Positions 7,656 through 17,894 of a DNA stretch of 40,696 nt are shown in pieces; within the stretch, counting starts at the first letter, position 1; every line of letters starts with the position of its first letter. The notes below the pieces were generated by a model. The model was not told the origin of the DNA. It worked only from the letters and a program-made list of their open reading frames with translations, and did not search any database. The DNA comes from an uncultured Fluviicola sp. (lineage in GTDB: Bacteria; Bacteroidota; Bacteroidia; Flavobacteriales_D; Crocinitomicaceae). A program made the position numbers and the translations under genes. The stretch covers positions 1 through 40,696 of the forward strand of contig CALFOS010000062.1 of assembly GCA_937919725.1 (NCBI GenBank), written 5' to 3'.

Positions 7656-9089
7656 TCACTTCCAGCCACCGCCGAGTGCGCGGTATATTTGTACACGAGC
7701 GACAAGTTGTTCTTTCTTGGTATCGATCAATTCCAATTTTGCTTCTAGTGCATCTCGCTGAGTCATCAATACTTCCATATAATTCGCTCTTGCTGACATA
7801 TACAAATCATTTGAAATTCGTACACCGTCCGTCAATGCTTCAACTTGCTGTCTTTGCAATTCGTAGGTCTTTTGCAAATTATCGATGTTGCTCATTTCAT
7901 TGACCACTTCGATGTAAGCAGTAAGCAAAGTTTGTTCGTACGTGTATACTGCTTGTACCTGCTCAGCGTTCGCATTGTAGAATTTGGCCTTAATCGCGTT
8001 TCTGTTAACCAACGGCGTGATGAGATCCCCAGCCAGGTTGAACATTAAGGATTGTGGTCGAATTAAATAAGTTGGATTTAACGCGTTCAAGCCAATTCCT
8101 CCGTTCAATCCAATAGATGGGTAAAATGCTGCCTTAGCCGATGCAACGTCCAATTTACTTGCTTCTAGCAGCAATGTCACCTGGCGCATATCCGTTCTTC
8201 GATCCAATAATTGAACTGGAATTCCAGCTTGAATTGTATCGAAGTTCATCGCGTCAAAACTCTGTGAATTTCGCACTACTGGCTGAGGATATCTCCCCAC
8301 AAGGAAATTGATTCTGTTTTCGGCAACGACGATCATTTGCTGAATCTCAAATCGGCGGCTTGTAGTATGCAAAACTTCGGCCTGAAATCGTTTAACAGCA
8401 AGCTCGGTTGCCTTCGCTGATTCCTTTTGCAGCTTTACTATTCTCAATGCGTTACTTTGAAGTTGAATCGTACTATCTAGGATCTTTAATCTCTGATCCA
8501 ATGTCTGAAGCTCATAATACGAACTCGCTATTTCAGACACCATATTCGTGATCATGAAATTTCTACCTTCAATGGAAGATAAATAACGCAATGCAGCTGC
8601 TTTCTTGGCATTTCGAAGCTTACCCCAAATGTCGATTTCCCAACTTGCGAAAGCACTGATGTTTAGATCAGGGACAACTTCAGGGAGTTCTTCACCTGGA
8701 ACCAATTCTGTCGTAGCTTCCATCGCTCCATGCTTAGTATATCGTCCGACTTTATCTGCACCGCCGCCAGCCCGGACGCCAAGAGATGGGAGATACTCCC
8801 CTTTTCGAGCCATCACTTCATTCTGGGAGACATTTAATTCTCGAAGAACGATGTTCAATTCTTGGTTGTTCAACAACGCTGAATCGATCAGTACCGATAA
8901 GCAGGTATCCTGAAAATAATTCTTCCATGAAATATCAGCAATTGTCGTTGTGTCAGTCGACGTTGCATATGAATCCGGAACATTATCCAGCGGATCCAAT
9001 CTTCCGTAATCCGGCGTTTTACAAGAGGTCACAAGCAAAAGGCTCACTCCGGCCAGAACGGTAACTAAACTATAATATCTTGATTTCAT
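7656..9089 (-). CDS. TolC/OprM-like outer membrane efflux lipoprotein (NodT family)
   Basis: Lipobox-like LLLVTSCKTPDYG; ELNIVLRELNVSQNEV..., IPVQLLDRRTDMRQVTLLLEASKLDVASAKAAFYPSI, typical of RND outer-membrane factors. Confidence 0.92.
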   Translation of the reverse strand: MKSRYYSLVTVLAGVSLLLVTSCKTPDYGRLDPLDNVPDSYATSTDTTTIADISWKNYFQDTCLSVLIDSALLNNQELNIVLRELNVSQNEVMARKGEYLPSLGVRAGGGADKVGRYTKHGAMEATTELVPGEELPEVVPDLNISAFASWEIDIWGKLRNAKKAAALRYLSSIEGRNFMITNMVSEIASSYYELQTLDQRLKILDSTIQLQSNALRIVKLQKESAKATELAVKRFQAEVLHTTSRRFEIQQMIVVAENRINFLVGRYPQPVVRNSQSFDAMNFDTIQAGIPVQLLDRRTDMRQVTLLLEASKLDVASAKAAFYPSIGLNGGIGLNALNPTYLIRPQSLMFNLAGDLITPLVNRNAIKAKFYNANAEQVQAVYTYEQTLLTAYIEVVNEMSNIDNLQKTYELQRQQVEALTDGVRISNDLYMSARANYMEVLMTQRDALEAKLELIDTKKEQLVARVQIYRALGGGWK

Positions 9090-9092
9090 ATC

Positions 9093-12000
9093 TTATTTTT
9101 TACGTCCTCTTCGATTGACGACTTTTTTCATAGAAGAACTCATTTTTCGGAAGCTCTCTAATAATTTATTGCGAGCCTCACTGTTTCTCACAATACTCTC
9201 AGAGATAGACTCAGTTTCTTCAGTATTCATCATCTTCTTCCCATCTGACATCTTCGCAAAAATGTAGTACAGACCAGGAATTACGAGTACCCCTATCAGA
9301 GTTCCAAGTGCCATTCCGCCCATTGCGGAACCACCTATCGTTCTATTACCAATCGCTCCAGCTCCAGTCGCCATAACGAGTGGAATCAAACCTGCAATGA
9401 AAGCAAACGAGGTCATAAGGATCGGTCTGAATCGAACTTTAGCACCTTCAATTGCCGCATCATACACACTCATTCCCTCTCGTCGCTTATGCACAGCAAA
9501 CTCGACAATCAATACGGCATTCTTTCCGAGTAATCCGACCAGCATGATCAGTCCAACTTGCGCATAAATATCATTCGCAAGCCCCATCATCTTCAGCATA
9601 AAGAAGGAACCGAAAATCCCGACCGGGAGCGACAGAATAACCGCCAACGGCAATAAGAAACTCTCGTATTGTGCTGCAAGAACGAGATACACAAAGATCA
9701 GAACGACAAGAAAAATATATACTGATTCATTCCCTCTTTTCGCCTCATCATAGCTCAAACCTTCCCATGCGATATCATAACCAGCAGGCAATTTTTCTTT
9801 TGCCACCTCACGTACCGCTTGAATCGCATCAGCCGTAGTATATCCCTTTGCAGGTTGACCTTGAATCGACGCTGAATTGTACATATTATAGCGCGTAATC
9901 TCATTCGGACCTTGAGTTTTCACCAATCGCATGAAGGATGAATAAGGAACCATCTCACCTTGATCATTTTTTACATAAAGCTTCAAGATGTCGGATGGCA
10001 ACCTTCTAAATTCCGGAGAGGACTGCACATATACTTTGAAGAATCGACCGAATCGAATGAACCCTTGTTCGTACGTTGATCCAATCAAGATATTCAAGTT
10101 TTCCATGGCTGTCCCGATCGAGACTCCTTTCTGCATCGCCGCGGCGTTGTCAATTTCAAGTTCGTACTGAGGATAATTTGCCGCAAAGAAGGTGAACATC
10201 CCCATTAGCTCTTTTCGCTTCTTCAACGCATCCATAAAATCATTGTTGATTTTATCAAATTCATGGTAATCCGTAGAAGTTGTTTTATCAATTAAACGCA
10301 AGGAAATACCTCCTGAAGATCCAAACCCTGGTACTGCTGGTGGCTCAAAATACTCTATGATAGCACCCAAATCTTTCGATTTCTCCTCAAGTTCCTCCAT
10401 GATTTCATGTACCCCTCGAGATCTTTCGCCCCATGGTTTCAAGTCAATCATACACGTACCGGCATTCGAACCACGACCTTCAGTCATAATCTCATATCCC
10501 GCTAAAGACGACACAGATGATACACCCTCGACGCCTTCACAAATTTGTTGCAGTTCCTGAGCCACTTGATTTGTTCGCTCAAGTGTTGTTCCAGGAGGCG
10601 TTTGAATGATCGCATAAACCGTTCCTTGATCCTCACCAGGGATGAATCCAGATGGAACAACATTATTGGCTATCACAATCCCGAATGCAAAAGCTCCAAT
10701 GATCAAAATTGTGAGTAATCGTCTATTTACAATCAATCGCAGTAGTTTCACATAACGACCCGTTAACTTATCGAATCGTCTATTGAACCAAGCAATAAAT
10801 CGGGCAACAGGTGACTTACGTCTTGGTTGACCATGATTATTTTTCAGGATCATTGCACACAACACAGGCGTTAATGTGAGGGCGACAAGTGCAGAAAGAA
10901 TAATTGAACTCGCCATTGTGATGGAGAATTGCCGGTAGAACGTACCGACAGGTCCAGACATAAATGCAATTGGAACGAAAACGGAAACCATGACGAGTGT
11001 AATCGCGATGATCGCCCCACTTATCTCGCCCATTACTTTCTTAACAGCGTGATAAGGTGATAAATGCTCCTCCTCCATCTTGGCGTGGACGGCCTCAACG
11101 ACGACAATGGCATCATCGACGACAATTCCAATTGCCAATACGAGCGCAAATAATGTGATCAAGTTGATCGAGAGCCCAAACATTTGAAGAACGAAAAAGG
11201 CACCGATCAATGATACCGGAACGGCTATAATCGGAATGAGTGTTGAACGCCAATCCCCTAAGAAGAGGAATACAACTATCGCAACTAAGATGAAGGCATC
11301 CCGCAAAGTATGTGTCACTTGTTCAATGGATGCATCGAGAAATTGTGATACATCGTACGATATTTTATAATCTACTCCTGGAGGAAATGATTCTTTCATT
11401 TCTTCGAGCGTTGCTTTCACGTTTTCAATTACCTCGGTTGCATTACTTCCTACTGATTGTTTCAAGACAATTGCAGCGGATGGATCACCATCCAAATTGG
11501 AGTATATATCGAAGAATTCACTCCCCAACTCAATTTTCGCAAGGTCTCCCAATCGTAGAATTTCACCTTCAGAATTGGCGCGAACAATAATGTTTTCGTA
11601 CTCCTCTGGTTTATTGAATCGACCTTTATACGTCAACACATACTCTAAGGATTGCGATTTAATTCCGGAGCTTTGTCCAATTCGACCAGGACGCCCAATG
11701 ATACTTTGTTCGTTCATCGCCTCCATCACCTCTTCGACAGACACTTTGTACGCACGCATTCGATCAGGATTCAACCAAACCCTCATAGCGTAGGTTCTAC
11801 TACCCAATATTGTTGTTCGAGCGACACCAGGAATCCGATTGATCTCTGGAATCATGTTGACGTTCGCGTAGTTGTACAAGAACTTCTCGTCGATGCTTTT
11901 ATCCTTGCTGTATAAATTCACATACATCAACATACTCGGTTGAATCGGCGTAATGATGACACCTTCACGCTGCACAAGATCAGGGAGAAGCGGCATTACT

Positions 12001-12338
12001 TGATCGACTCTAGTTTTCACCCGAATCACAGCCTGATTGGGGTCGGTGCCGGGCTCGAAGACAATTCGAAGTGTTGCCTCCCCTGCACTCGTAGCATCGG
12101 TAGCCATGTAGCGCATTCCTTGAACCCCATTGATGGAATTCTCAAGCGTTGTTAATGTTGACTTCACCAAAACATCCGCACTGGATCCCGGATAGGCGAT
12201 AAATATATTCACTGTAGTCGGAGCAATTTCCGGAAACTGTGAAGTAGGTAATTGATTAATTGCTAGTAGACCCGTAAATACGATGACAACCGAGATAACG
12301 ATAGCCAGTACTGGTCTATGAATGATTTTACTAAACAT
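9093..12338 (-). CDS. HAE1-type RND efflux inner-membrane transporter (AcrB/MexB-like)
   Basis: 1081 aa; MFSKIIHRPVLAIVISVVIVFTGLLAINQLPTSQFPEIAPTTVNIFIAYPGSSADV; LALVLAIGIVVDDAIVVVEAV; GLLGKNAVLIVEFA. Confidence 0.96.
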   Translation of the reverse strand: MFSKIIHRPVLAIVISVVIVFTGLLAINQLPTSQFPEIAPTTVNIFIAYPGSSADVLVKSTLTTLENSINGVQGMRYMATDATSAGEATLRIVFEPGTDPNQAVIRVKTRVDQVMPLLPDLVQREGVIITPIQPSMLMYVNLYSKDKSIDEKFLYNYANVNMIPEINRIPGVARTTILGSRTYAMRVWLNPDRMRAYKVSVEEVMEAMNEQSIIGRPGRIGQSSGIKSQSLEYVLTYKGRFNKPEEYENIIVRANSEGEILRLGDLAKIELGSEFFDIYSNLDGDPSAAIVLKQSVGSNATEVIENVKATLEEMKESFPPGVDYKISYDVSQFLDASIEQVTHTLRDAFILVAIVVFLFLGDWRSTLIPIIAVPVSLIGAFFVLQMFGLSINLITLFALVLAIGIVVDDAIVVVEAVHAKMEEEHLSPYHAVKKVMGEISGAIIAITLVMVSVFVPIAFMSGPVGTFYRQFSITMASSIILSALVALTLTPVLCAMILKNNHGQPRRKSPVARFIAWFNRRFDKLTGRYVKLLRLIVNRRLLTILIIGAFAFGIVIANNVVPSGFIPGEDQGTVYAIIQTPPGTTLERTNQVAQELQQICEGVEGVSSVSSLAGYEIMTEGRGSNAGTCMIDLKPWGERSRGVHEIMEELEEKSKDLGAIIEYFEPPAVPGFGSSGGISLRLIDKTTSTDYHEFDKINNDFMDALKKRKELMGMFTFFAANYPQYELEIDNAAAMQKGVSIGTAMENLNILIGSTYEQGFIRFGRFFKVYVQSSPEFRRLPSDILKLYVKNDQGEMVPYSSFMRLVKTQGPNEITRYNMYNSASIQGQPAKGYTTADAIQAVREVAKEKLPAGYDIAWEGLSYDEAKRGNESVYIFLVVLIFVYLVLAAQYESFLLPLAVILSLPVGIFGSFFMLKMMGLANDIYAQVGLIMLVGLLGKNAVLIVEFAVHKRREGMSVYDAAIEGAKVRFRPILMTSFAFIAGLIPLVMATGAGAIGNRTIGGSAMGGMALGTLIGVLVIPGLYYIFAKMSDGKKMMNTEETESISESIVRNSEARNKLLESFRKMSSSMKKVVNRRGRKK

Positions 12339-12361
12339 GATAAATCTGTTTTATAAATGAC

Positions 12362-13447
12362 TTATTCCGCGTAAACATCTAAACCAGAAATTGCTTTAGC
12401 TGGCTTGACGTACGTGTACTTAATTTTCTCGTTGACCTTCACTTTTCGAAGACCATCAAGAAGAATTTTATCTCCCTCTTTAAGTCCATGAGTAATCACG
12501 TATAAGTGTTCAATTTCTTGACCAATCGTTATATTTCTCGAACGAACAATATTGTCTTTGTCAATTACGTAGACATATCTTTTGTCAAGAATTTCGAAGG
12601 TTGTTTTCTGAGGAATGATCAAGGCATCATTGATTTGCGTCGTCAATAAGATATTACCTGTTTCACCGTGTCTCAATAGCCCATCTGGATTAGGGAAAGA
12701 TGCTCTAAATGCGATGTTTCCAGTTTCGTTATTAAAATCTGCTTCGATTGTTTCAATGATTCCTTCCTGGTTAAAGATCTCTCCATTAGCCATCATCAAA
12801 GTAACCTTCGCATGCTCATCTGTACCGTGCTTCTTGCGATAATTGAGGTATTCAGCTTCAGGGACGTTAAAATAAACCCACATGGACTTATTATCTGATA
12901 GGCTTGTCAATAAATCACCTTCATCTAGAAGACTTCCTTGTCTTACCTGGAAACGGTCCATCATTCCTGTAAATGGTGCACGGATTTCAGTGAACCCTAA
13001 ATGCACTTGTGCGATTTCAAGTTGTGCCTTTGCTTTTTGATAATTCGCTTTGGCCATTGCTAATTCATTCTGAGAAACAATGTTTTGATCTGCGAGCGCT
13101 TTTGTGTTTTTATACTCAATCTCAGCAAAATCCGCTTCGGCTTTCGCACGGTGAGCTTCCGCTTGATAGAGCATTGGCATGATACGGAACATCAATTGAC
13201 CTTCTTTCACGGTTTGACCTTCATCCACAAATATTTTCTGTAGATATCCTCGTTCCAATGCCCTGACTTCGATGTGTTGAATTGAGTGAATTTGACAGAC
13301 ATATTCCTTTAAAAAGGTCGTGTCCATTATAATTGGATTTGTCACTAAGAAATTAGTTTCTTCTTCTTTTTCATGCTCCTCAGCCGATCCACAGCTTGTG
13401 AAGTAAAACATAGAAATCACGCCGAGTGAGATCAAAATTGTCTTCAT
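12362..13447 (-). CDS. RND efflux periplasmic adaptor (HlyD/AcrA-like membrane fusion lipoprotein)
   Basis: Internal start at 13447: MKTILISLGVISMFYFTSCGSAEE (lipobox). VRALERGYLQKIFVDEGQTVKEGQLMFRI and GFTEIRAPFTGMMDRFQVRQGSLL are characteristic. The ORF track extends to 13546. Confidence 0.92.
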   Translation of the reverse strand: MKTILISLGVISMFYFTSCGSAEEHEKEEETNFLVTNPIIMDTTFLKEYVCQIHSIQHIEVRALERGYLQKIFVDEGQTVKEGQLMFRIMPMLYQAEAHRAKAEADFAEIEYKNTKALADQNIVSQNELAMAKANYQKAKAQLEIAQVHLGFTEIRAPFTGMMDRFQVRQGSLLDEGDLLTSLSDNKSMWVYFNVPEAEYLNYRKKHGTDEHAKVTLMMANGEIFNQEGIIETIEADFNNETGNIAFRASFPNPDGLLRHGETGNILLTTQINDALIIPQKTTFEILDKRYVYVIDKDNIVRSRNITIGQEIEHLYVITHGLKEGDKILLDGLRKVKVNEKIKYTYVKPAKAISGLDVYAE

Positions 13448-13608
13448 AATTGATTGAATTAATTGTATTCGAAAAGTGTATTGAAAATGATAGTTGATGT
13501 TCGCGTTCTCATCAAATGAACCCTCTTGGAGTAAATGATGATGCAACTATGACGCAGGAGAAAACTAGCTCCAAGGAGATGGAAGAATCGGGACGACTCT
13601 AACTCATA

Positions 13609-14019
13609 TCAAACTCTAAAAACCTGGAAGATAACGCATCGACTTGAATGGAGATTCCAAACAAAACGCGCTGGGTGTGCTGCTGATTTCTGAACAGACT
13701 TTAAGTAACTTCCTGTAGAAGTATGAACTCGATTGAATATGGAAATTGGATTAGAATTAATCTGAACGCCAAGCTGTGAAGATTCTTCTTCATCGCTTTT
13801 TTCGTATTCAATCACCGTTGTTAGTGGAAGGTTTGCTTGATGATCCTCTTTTGGGGAGATTTCAAGATGGGCAAGGTTAATTGAAACCTGCTCATTTTCC
13901 GAGTGATTCTGTAGATTCTTCTCAAGGATTTCAGTACTTCCCGCAAATGAATTGCCTGCGTTGAACGTACAAAGCAGCACAACAAAAAGGAAACGATATC
14001 GATTGAAAACTCTATTCAT
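13609..14019 (-). CDS. Small secreted hypothetical protein upstream of the RND operon
   Basis: MNRVFNRYRFLFVVLLCTFNAGNSFAGS looks like a signal peptide. Same strand as, and 161 bp before, the adaptor gene start. Confidence 0.5.
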   Translation of the reverse strand: MNRVFNRYRFLFVVLLCTFNAGNSFAGSTEILEKNLQNHSENEQVSINLAHLEISPKEDHQANLPLTTVIEYEKSDEEESSQLGVQINSNPISIFNRVHTSTGSYLKSVQKSAAHPARFVWNLHSSRCVIFQVFRV

Positions 14020-14314
14020 CGAAACAAATGTACACAAAGTTCAGTTTTGATCTATTTTACTCTGTTATTTTAATGTTAATCACATCAAACTTTTTTCCAA
14101 CGAATTAATGCCTCTGAAACTGCGCCAATTTAAAGTGATACTAATCAATCGTTTGACTCGTTAAACTAACTTATCCATTAAGTGTACCTCAGTCGCTTTT
14201 ATGAAGAAAAATAGCGCTGCAAAATGAAATTTATTCGTTTCCTTCCTCACATTTTGTATTTCACTAATCGAGTACCTTTTGCCTTTGGATTAAGAATATT
14301 TACTAATATTAATT

Positions 14315-15118
14315 ATGCTTACGATTCCACTCAATTATCCCATGCCATCCGAACTGCCTGTTTTGGCAGTGGCGATAATTGTTTTCGCGCCAATCGTGAT
14401 TGGTTTGGGTATCTATTTCTACTTCACTCGGCACACGCGACTATGGAAAAAAGGGATTTATCCTCCTAAGTTGAAGTTTTCTGAGGATAATCTTCTAGAA
14501 GCGTATCTCAGTCTAAGTGCTCGAATGCTGAGAAATGAAATAGGAAAACGCGGCGTTCAAGTACAATTTATCAACCGATACTTCAACCGCTATTTCCCAA
14601 TGGCGAACTACCATTTTGCTGATTCTTTAGTGTTTTCAATGCGGCACCCTATTCAAATCCCTTCCGTTTGCGGATGGTTGAATGCCAGAATTGAAAAGGA
14701 AACCGAGCGAGCACAAGTCTTGTTCTTTTTAGCTGGAATTGCCTCACTGAATGGGGACATCGGTCAGAAAGAACGTTTATTCCTAGAACGAATTCGCCTA
14801 GAATTATCCGTTTCCAAGAAAATTTTGGAACATATCTACTCCATCTACGATTCGTTCAATGCGCATTTTGAAGAGCGGAAATCAGAGCGACCCATGCGGA
14901 AAAATGTTCGGGTGGACTTGTACCAAAAAATTATGGGAGTTTCTGCTACGGATGACGAGGTTGCATTGAAAAAAGCCTATCGTCGATTGGCGAAAATGTA
15001 TCATCCAGATGTGATCGTAAACGGAACAGAGGCTCAGAAAAAAATGGCGGAGGATAAGTTTTTGGAGATTCAGAATGCATATGAGTTTTTGCTGGAAGAG
15101 ATCAAGACTTCGATATAA
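14315..15118 (+). CDS. Membrane-anchored TerB-like plus DnaJ-domain protein (DjlA-like)
   Basis: N-terminal TM (LAVAIIVFAPIVIGLGIYFYF), TerB-like helical centre, and C-terminal J domain YQKIMGVSATDDEVALKKAYRRLAKMYHPDV with HPD motif. Confidence 0.85.
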   Translation: MLTIPLNYPMPSELPVLAVAIIVFAPIVIGLGIYFYFTRHTRLWKKGIYPPKLKFSEDNLLEAYLSLSARMLRNEIGKRGVQVQFINRYFNRYFPMANYHFADSLVFSMRHPIQIPSVCGWLNARIEKETERAQVLFFLAGIASLNGDIGQKERLFLERIRLELSVSKKILEHIYSIYDSFNAHFEERKSERPMRKNVRVDLYQKIMGVSATDDEVALKKAYRRLAKMYHPDVIVNGTEAQKKMAEDKFLEIQNAYEFLLEEIKTSI

Positions 15119-15224
15119 ATTAACCAACGTTCCTTTCGTACTCGGTCAGCTGACTTATCGGCTTGTTCAGCAAAAGCTGTCTGTTCAAATCGAATAACTA
15201 ATCACCAGAATATCGACCAAAAAA

Positions 15225-15257
15225 AAACACCTCCATCCAAAAAGGACGAAGGTGTTT
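15225..15257 (-). terminator. Rho-independent terminator of ahcY
   Basis: AAACACCT ... AGGTGTTT stem (15225-15232/15250-15257); minus-strand U-run immediately after; 22 bp beyond the ahcY stop. Confidence 0.75.
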
Positions 15258-15278
15258 CAAATGTATTAAAGCTTCAGA

Positions 15279-16589
15279 TTAATATCTGTAGTGCTCTGGT
15301 TTGAATGGCCCTTTCACTTCTACTCCAATGTATGAAGCTTGTTCTGGGCGCAAAACTGTCAACTCCGCTCCTACTTTCGCAAGGTGCAATGCTGCTACTT
15401 TCTCATCCAAATGCTTAGGAAGCATGTAAACGTCGTTTTCGTATTGGTCTGTGTTGTTCCACAATTCCAATTGAGCCAATGTTTGGTTCGTGAACGAGTT
15501 CGACATTACAAACGATGGGTGTCCTGTTGCACAACCCAAGTTTACCAAACGTCCTTCTGCAAGCAAAATGATGTCTTTTCCGTTGATCGTGTACATGTCA
15601 ACTTGTGGTTTGATCTCGATTTTAGATGCTCCGTGATTTTTGTTCAACCAGCCCATATCGATTTCGTTGTCAAAGTGTCCGATGTTACACACGATCGTTT
15701 TATCGCGCATTGCTTCGAAGTGTTGTCCTTGAACGATGTCTTTGTTTCCAGTCGTCGTTACAACGATATCCACTTTATCCACGACGTTTTCCAACAAACG
15801 AACTTCAAAACCGTCCATTGCAGCTTGAAGCGCACAAATTGGATCAACTTCAGTCACGATCACACGTGCTCCAGCTCCTTGCAATGATGCAGCAGAACCT
15901 TTACCAACGTCACCGTATCCACACACAACAGCTACTTTTCCAGCCATCATTGTGTCAGTAGCACGACGAATCGCATCTACCAATGATTCTTTACAACCGT
16001 ATTTGTTATCGAATTTCGATTTAGTAACCGAATCGTTCACGTTGATTGCAGGCATTACCAATGTTCCAGCTTTCTTACGCTCGTACAAACGGTGAACTCC
16101 AGTTGTTGTTTCTTCCGACAATCCTTTGATGTCTTTCGTCAACTCTGGGTAACGATCGAATACCATGTTTGTCAAATCTCCACCATCGTCCAAGATCATG
16201 TTCAACGGTTTTCCGTTTTTAAACGAGAACAATGTTTGCTCGATACACCAATCGAATTCTTCTTCGTTCATACCTTTCCAAGCAAAAACTGGAACTCCTA
16301 CCGCTGCCATTGCTGCTGCTGCTTGATCTTGCGTTGAGAAAATATTACATGATGACCATGTAACATCTGCACCCAATTCGATCAATGTTTCAATCAAAAC
16401 TGCTGTTTGGATCGTCATGTGAAGACATCCTGCGATGTTCGCTCCAGCCAATGGCTTAGACGCACCAAACTCCTCACGAAGCGCCATCAATCCTGGCATT
16501 TCAGCTTCGGCGATGTTAATCTCTTTACGCCCCCAATCAGCAAGACTAATGTCTTTTACTTTGTACTGTACTTTTTCTGTTGTACTCAT
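15279..16589 (-). CDS. ahcY: Adenosylhomocysteinase
   Basis: [76 protein letters not shown], ending HYRY. Confidence 0.98.
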   Translation of the reverse strand: MSTTEKVQYKVKDISLADWGRKEINIAEAEMPGLMALREEFGASKPLAGANIAGCLHMTIQTAVLIETLIELGADVTWSSCNIFSTQDQAAAAMAAVGVPVFAWKGMNEEEFDWCIEQTLFSFKNGKPLNMILDDGGDLTNMVFDRYPELTKDIKGLSEETTTGVHRLYERKKAGTLVMPAINVNDSVTKSKFDNKYGCKESLVDAIRRATDTMMAGKVAVVCGYGDVGKGSAASLQGAGARVIVTEVDPICALQAAMDGFEVRLLENVVDKVDIVVTTTGNKDIVQGQHFEAMRDKTIVCNIGHFDNEIDMGWLNKNHGASKIEIKPQVDMYTINGKDIILLAEGRLVNLGCATGHPSFVMSNSFTNQTLAQLELWNNTDQYENDVYMLPKHLDEKVAALHLAKVGAELTVLRPEQASYIGVEVKGPFKPEHYRY

Positions 16590-16651
16590 ATTATTGTTCT
16601 ATTATTTCATTTTCCGAAGTGCAAAGGTACGAAGTTCCTCTGTGAATAGAA

Positions 16652-16860
16652 AATGGATTGTTGGATTGTTTGGATTAGTTGGATTTTTAGATCGTTGGAT
16701 CTTTGGATTAGTTAGATTATTGGATTTAATTGCGTTACGGAGAAATCAATAAATCCAAGCGCAAGCCGATCAGTCGGCTGACTGATCAAGACCTTTACGC
16801 TCCAAAAATTCAGCACCGCCGGAGGCAGCAGCGAAGCTAATCCAATAATCCAGTAACCCA
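16652..16860. repeat. Intergenic element with degenerate TTGGATT repeats flanking a palindromic core
   Basis: GGATT copies at roughly 8-9 bp steps over 16655-16726; GATTATTGGATT (16715-16726) is inverted as AATCCAATAATC (16839-16850); core palindrome GATCAGTC ggct GACTGATC at 16768-16787. Confidence 0.65.
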
Positions 16861-16861
16861 A

Positions 16862-17893
16862 TTAATCCATCCTACCCCTCACCAACTCTTCCAAGCCATC
16901 AATGAAGCGATCGTGGCTATTTGAGCTCGGAACCAACTGCACTTTTTCGCCGCCGTGCTCTTCGAAAATTTCTTGGTATTCATCACCAATTTCAATAAGC
17001 GTTTCGAGGCAATCGGCTACAAATGCTGGACTGAAAACCAATAATTTCTTTGCGCCTGCTTTGGCTTGCTCCTCAACGACTTTATCTGAAAACGGCTCCA
17101 ACCATTTTTTATTCAAACGCGATTGGAAACAAACCGTGTAATCTGATTCTTTCAATCCAAGTTTTGCTGCGATGAGGCGCGTGGTTGCAAAGCAAGTTGC
17201 TTTATAGCAAAATTTATTCGTGTCGTTGAGTTCTGTCTCGCACGGTTGATCTTCGCATAAATCGGAACCTTCGTACACTTTATCCACATGGCGATCTGGC
17301 AAGCCGTGGTACGAAAACAAAATATGGTCGTAATCATCAAAATTGAAGGCTTTAGCGCGGTCAATAATTGAATCGATGTACCCTTCGTTGTCCCAAAATT
17401 GATTGATCACACTCACTTGAGGGATAACCCACCATTTTCGCATGATGTCCATTGCCAAATCCATTGCCGACCCTGTGGAGGCACTTGCGTATTGCGGAAA
17501 AAGCGGCAAAACAATAATATGATCGTAATTTTCGGTACGCATCCTTTCAAGCACATCATACATCGAAGGATTTTGATAACGCATTGCCATGTGAACGCTT
17601 AGATTATCATCTGGAAAGCGCTTCTGAAGTTTCTCTACAACTGCTTCCGTATGCGTGATGAGCGGTGAAATTCCGCCAGAAATATCGAACAATTCTTTGT
17701 AAATCTTTGCTGATTTTGGTGCACGAAATGGAACAATAATTCCATTCACCAACAATTTTCGTCCCAACCATGGAAGGTCGATTACCCGCGGATCGTTCAA
17801 GAATTCGCTCAGGTAGCGCCGAACATCGTTCGTTTTTGGACTGTCGGGAGTTCCCAACTGAATTAACAGTACCCCAATTCGTTTTTTCATCAT
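16862..17893 (-). CDS. hemH: Ferrochelatase
   Basis: MMKKRIGVLLIQLGTPDSPKTNDVRRYLSEFLNDPRVID..., LFSYHGLPDRH, VFSPAFVADCLETLIEI. Internal start at 17893 preferred over the longer ORF, so the gene begins just after the upstream stop. Confidence 0.95.
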   Translation of the reverse strand: MMKKRIGVLLIQLGTPDSPKTNDVRRYLSEFLNDPRVIDLPWLGRKLLVNGIIVPFRAPKSAKIYKELFDISGGISPLITHTEAVVEKLQKRFPDDNLSVHMAMRYQNPSMYDVLERMRTENYDHIIVLPLFPQYASASTGSAMDLAMDIMRKWWVIPQVSVINQFWDNEGYIDSIIDRAKAFNFDDYDHILFSYHGLPDRHVDKVYEGSDLCEDQPCETELNDTNKFCYKATCFATTRLIAAKLGLKESDYTVCFQSRLNKKWLEPFSDKVVEEQAKAGAKKLLVFSPAFVADCLETLIEIGDEYQEIFEEHGGEKVQLVPSSNSHDRFIDGLEELVRGRMD

Positions 17894-17894
17894 A

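Noticed and set aside
8605-9064. Plus-strand ORFs antisense to the TolC-like gene
   Set aside because: Low-complexity composition and complete overlap with a confident gene.
15339-15961. Overlapping plus-strand ORFs of 182 and 111 aa antisense to ahcY
   Set aside because: Fully inside a highly conserved gene; cysteine/valine/phenylalanine-rich translation typical of shadow frames; no recognisable domain.
16652-16726. Possible CRISPR or iteron array from GGATT repeats
   Set aside because: Units are too short and irregular for CRISPR; no replication initiator gene nearby to support iterons.
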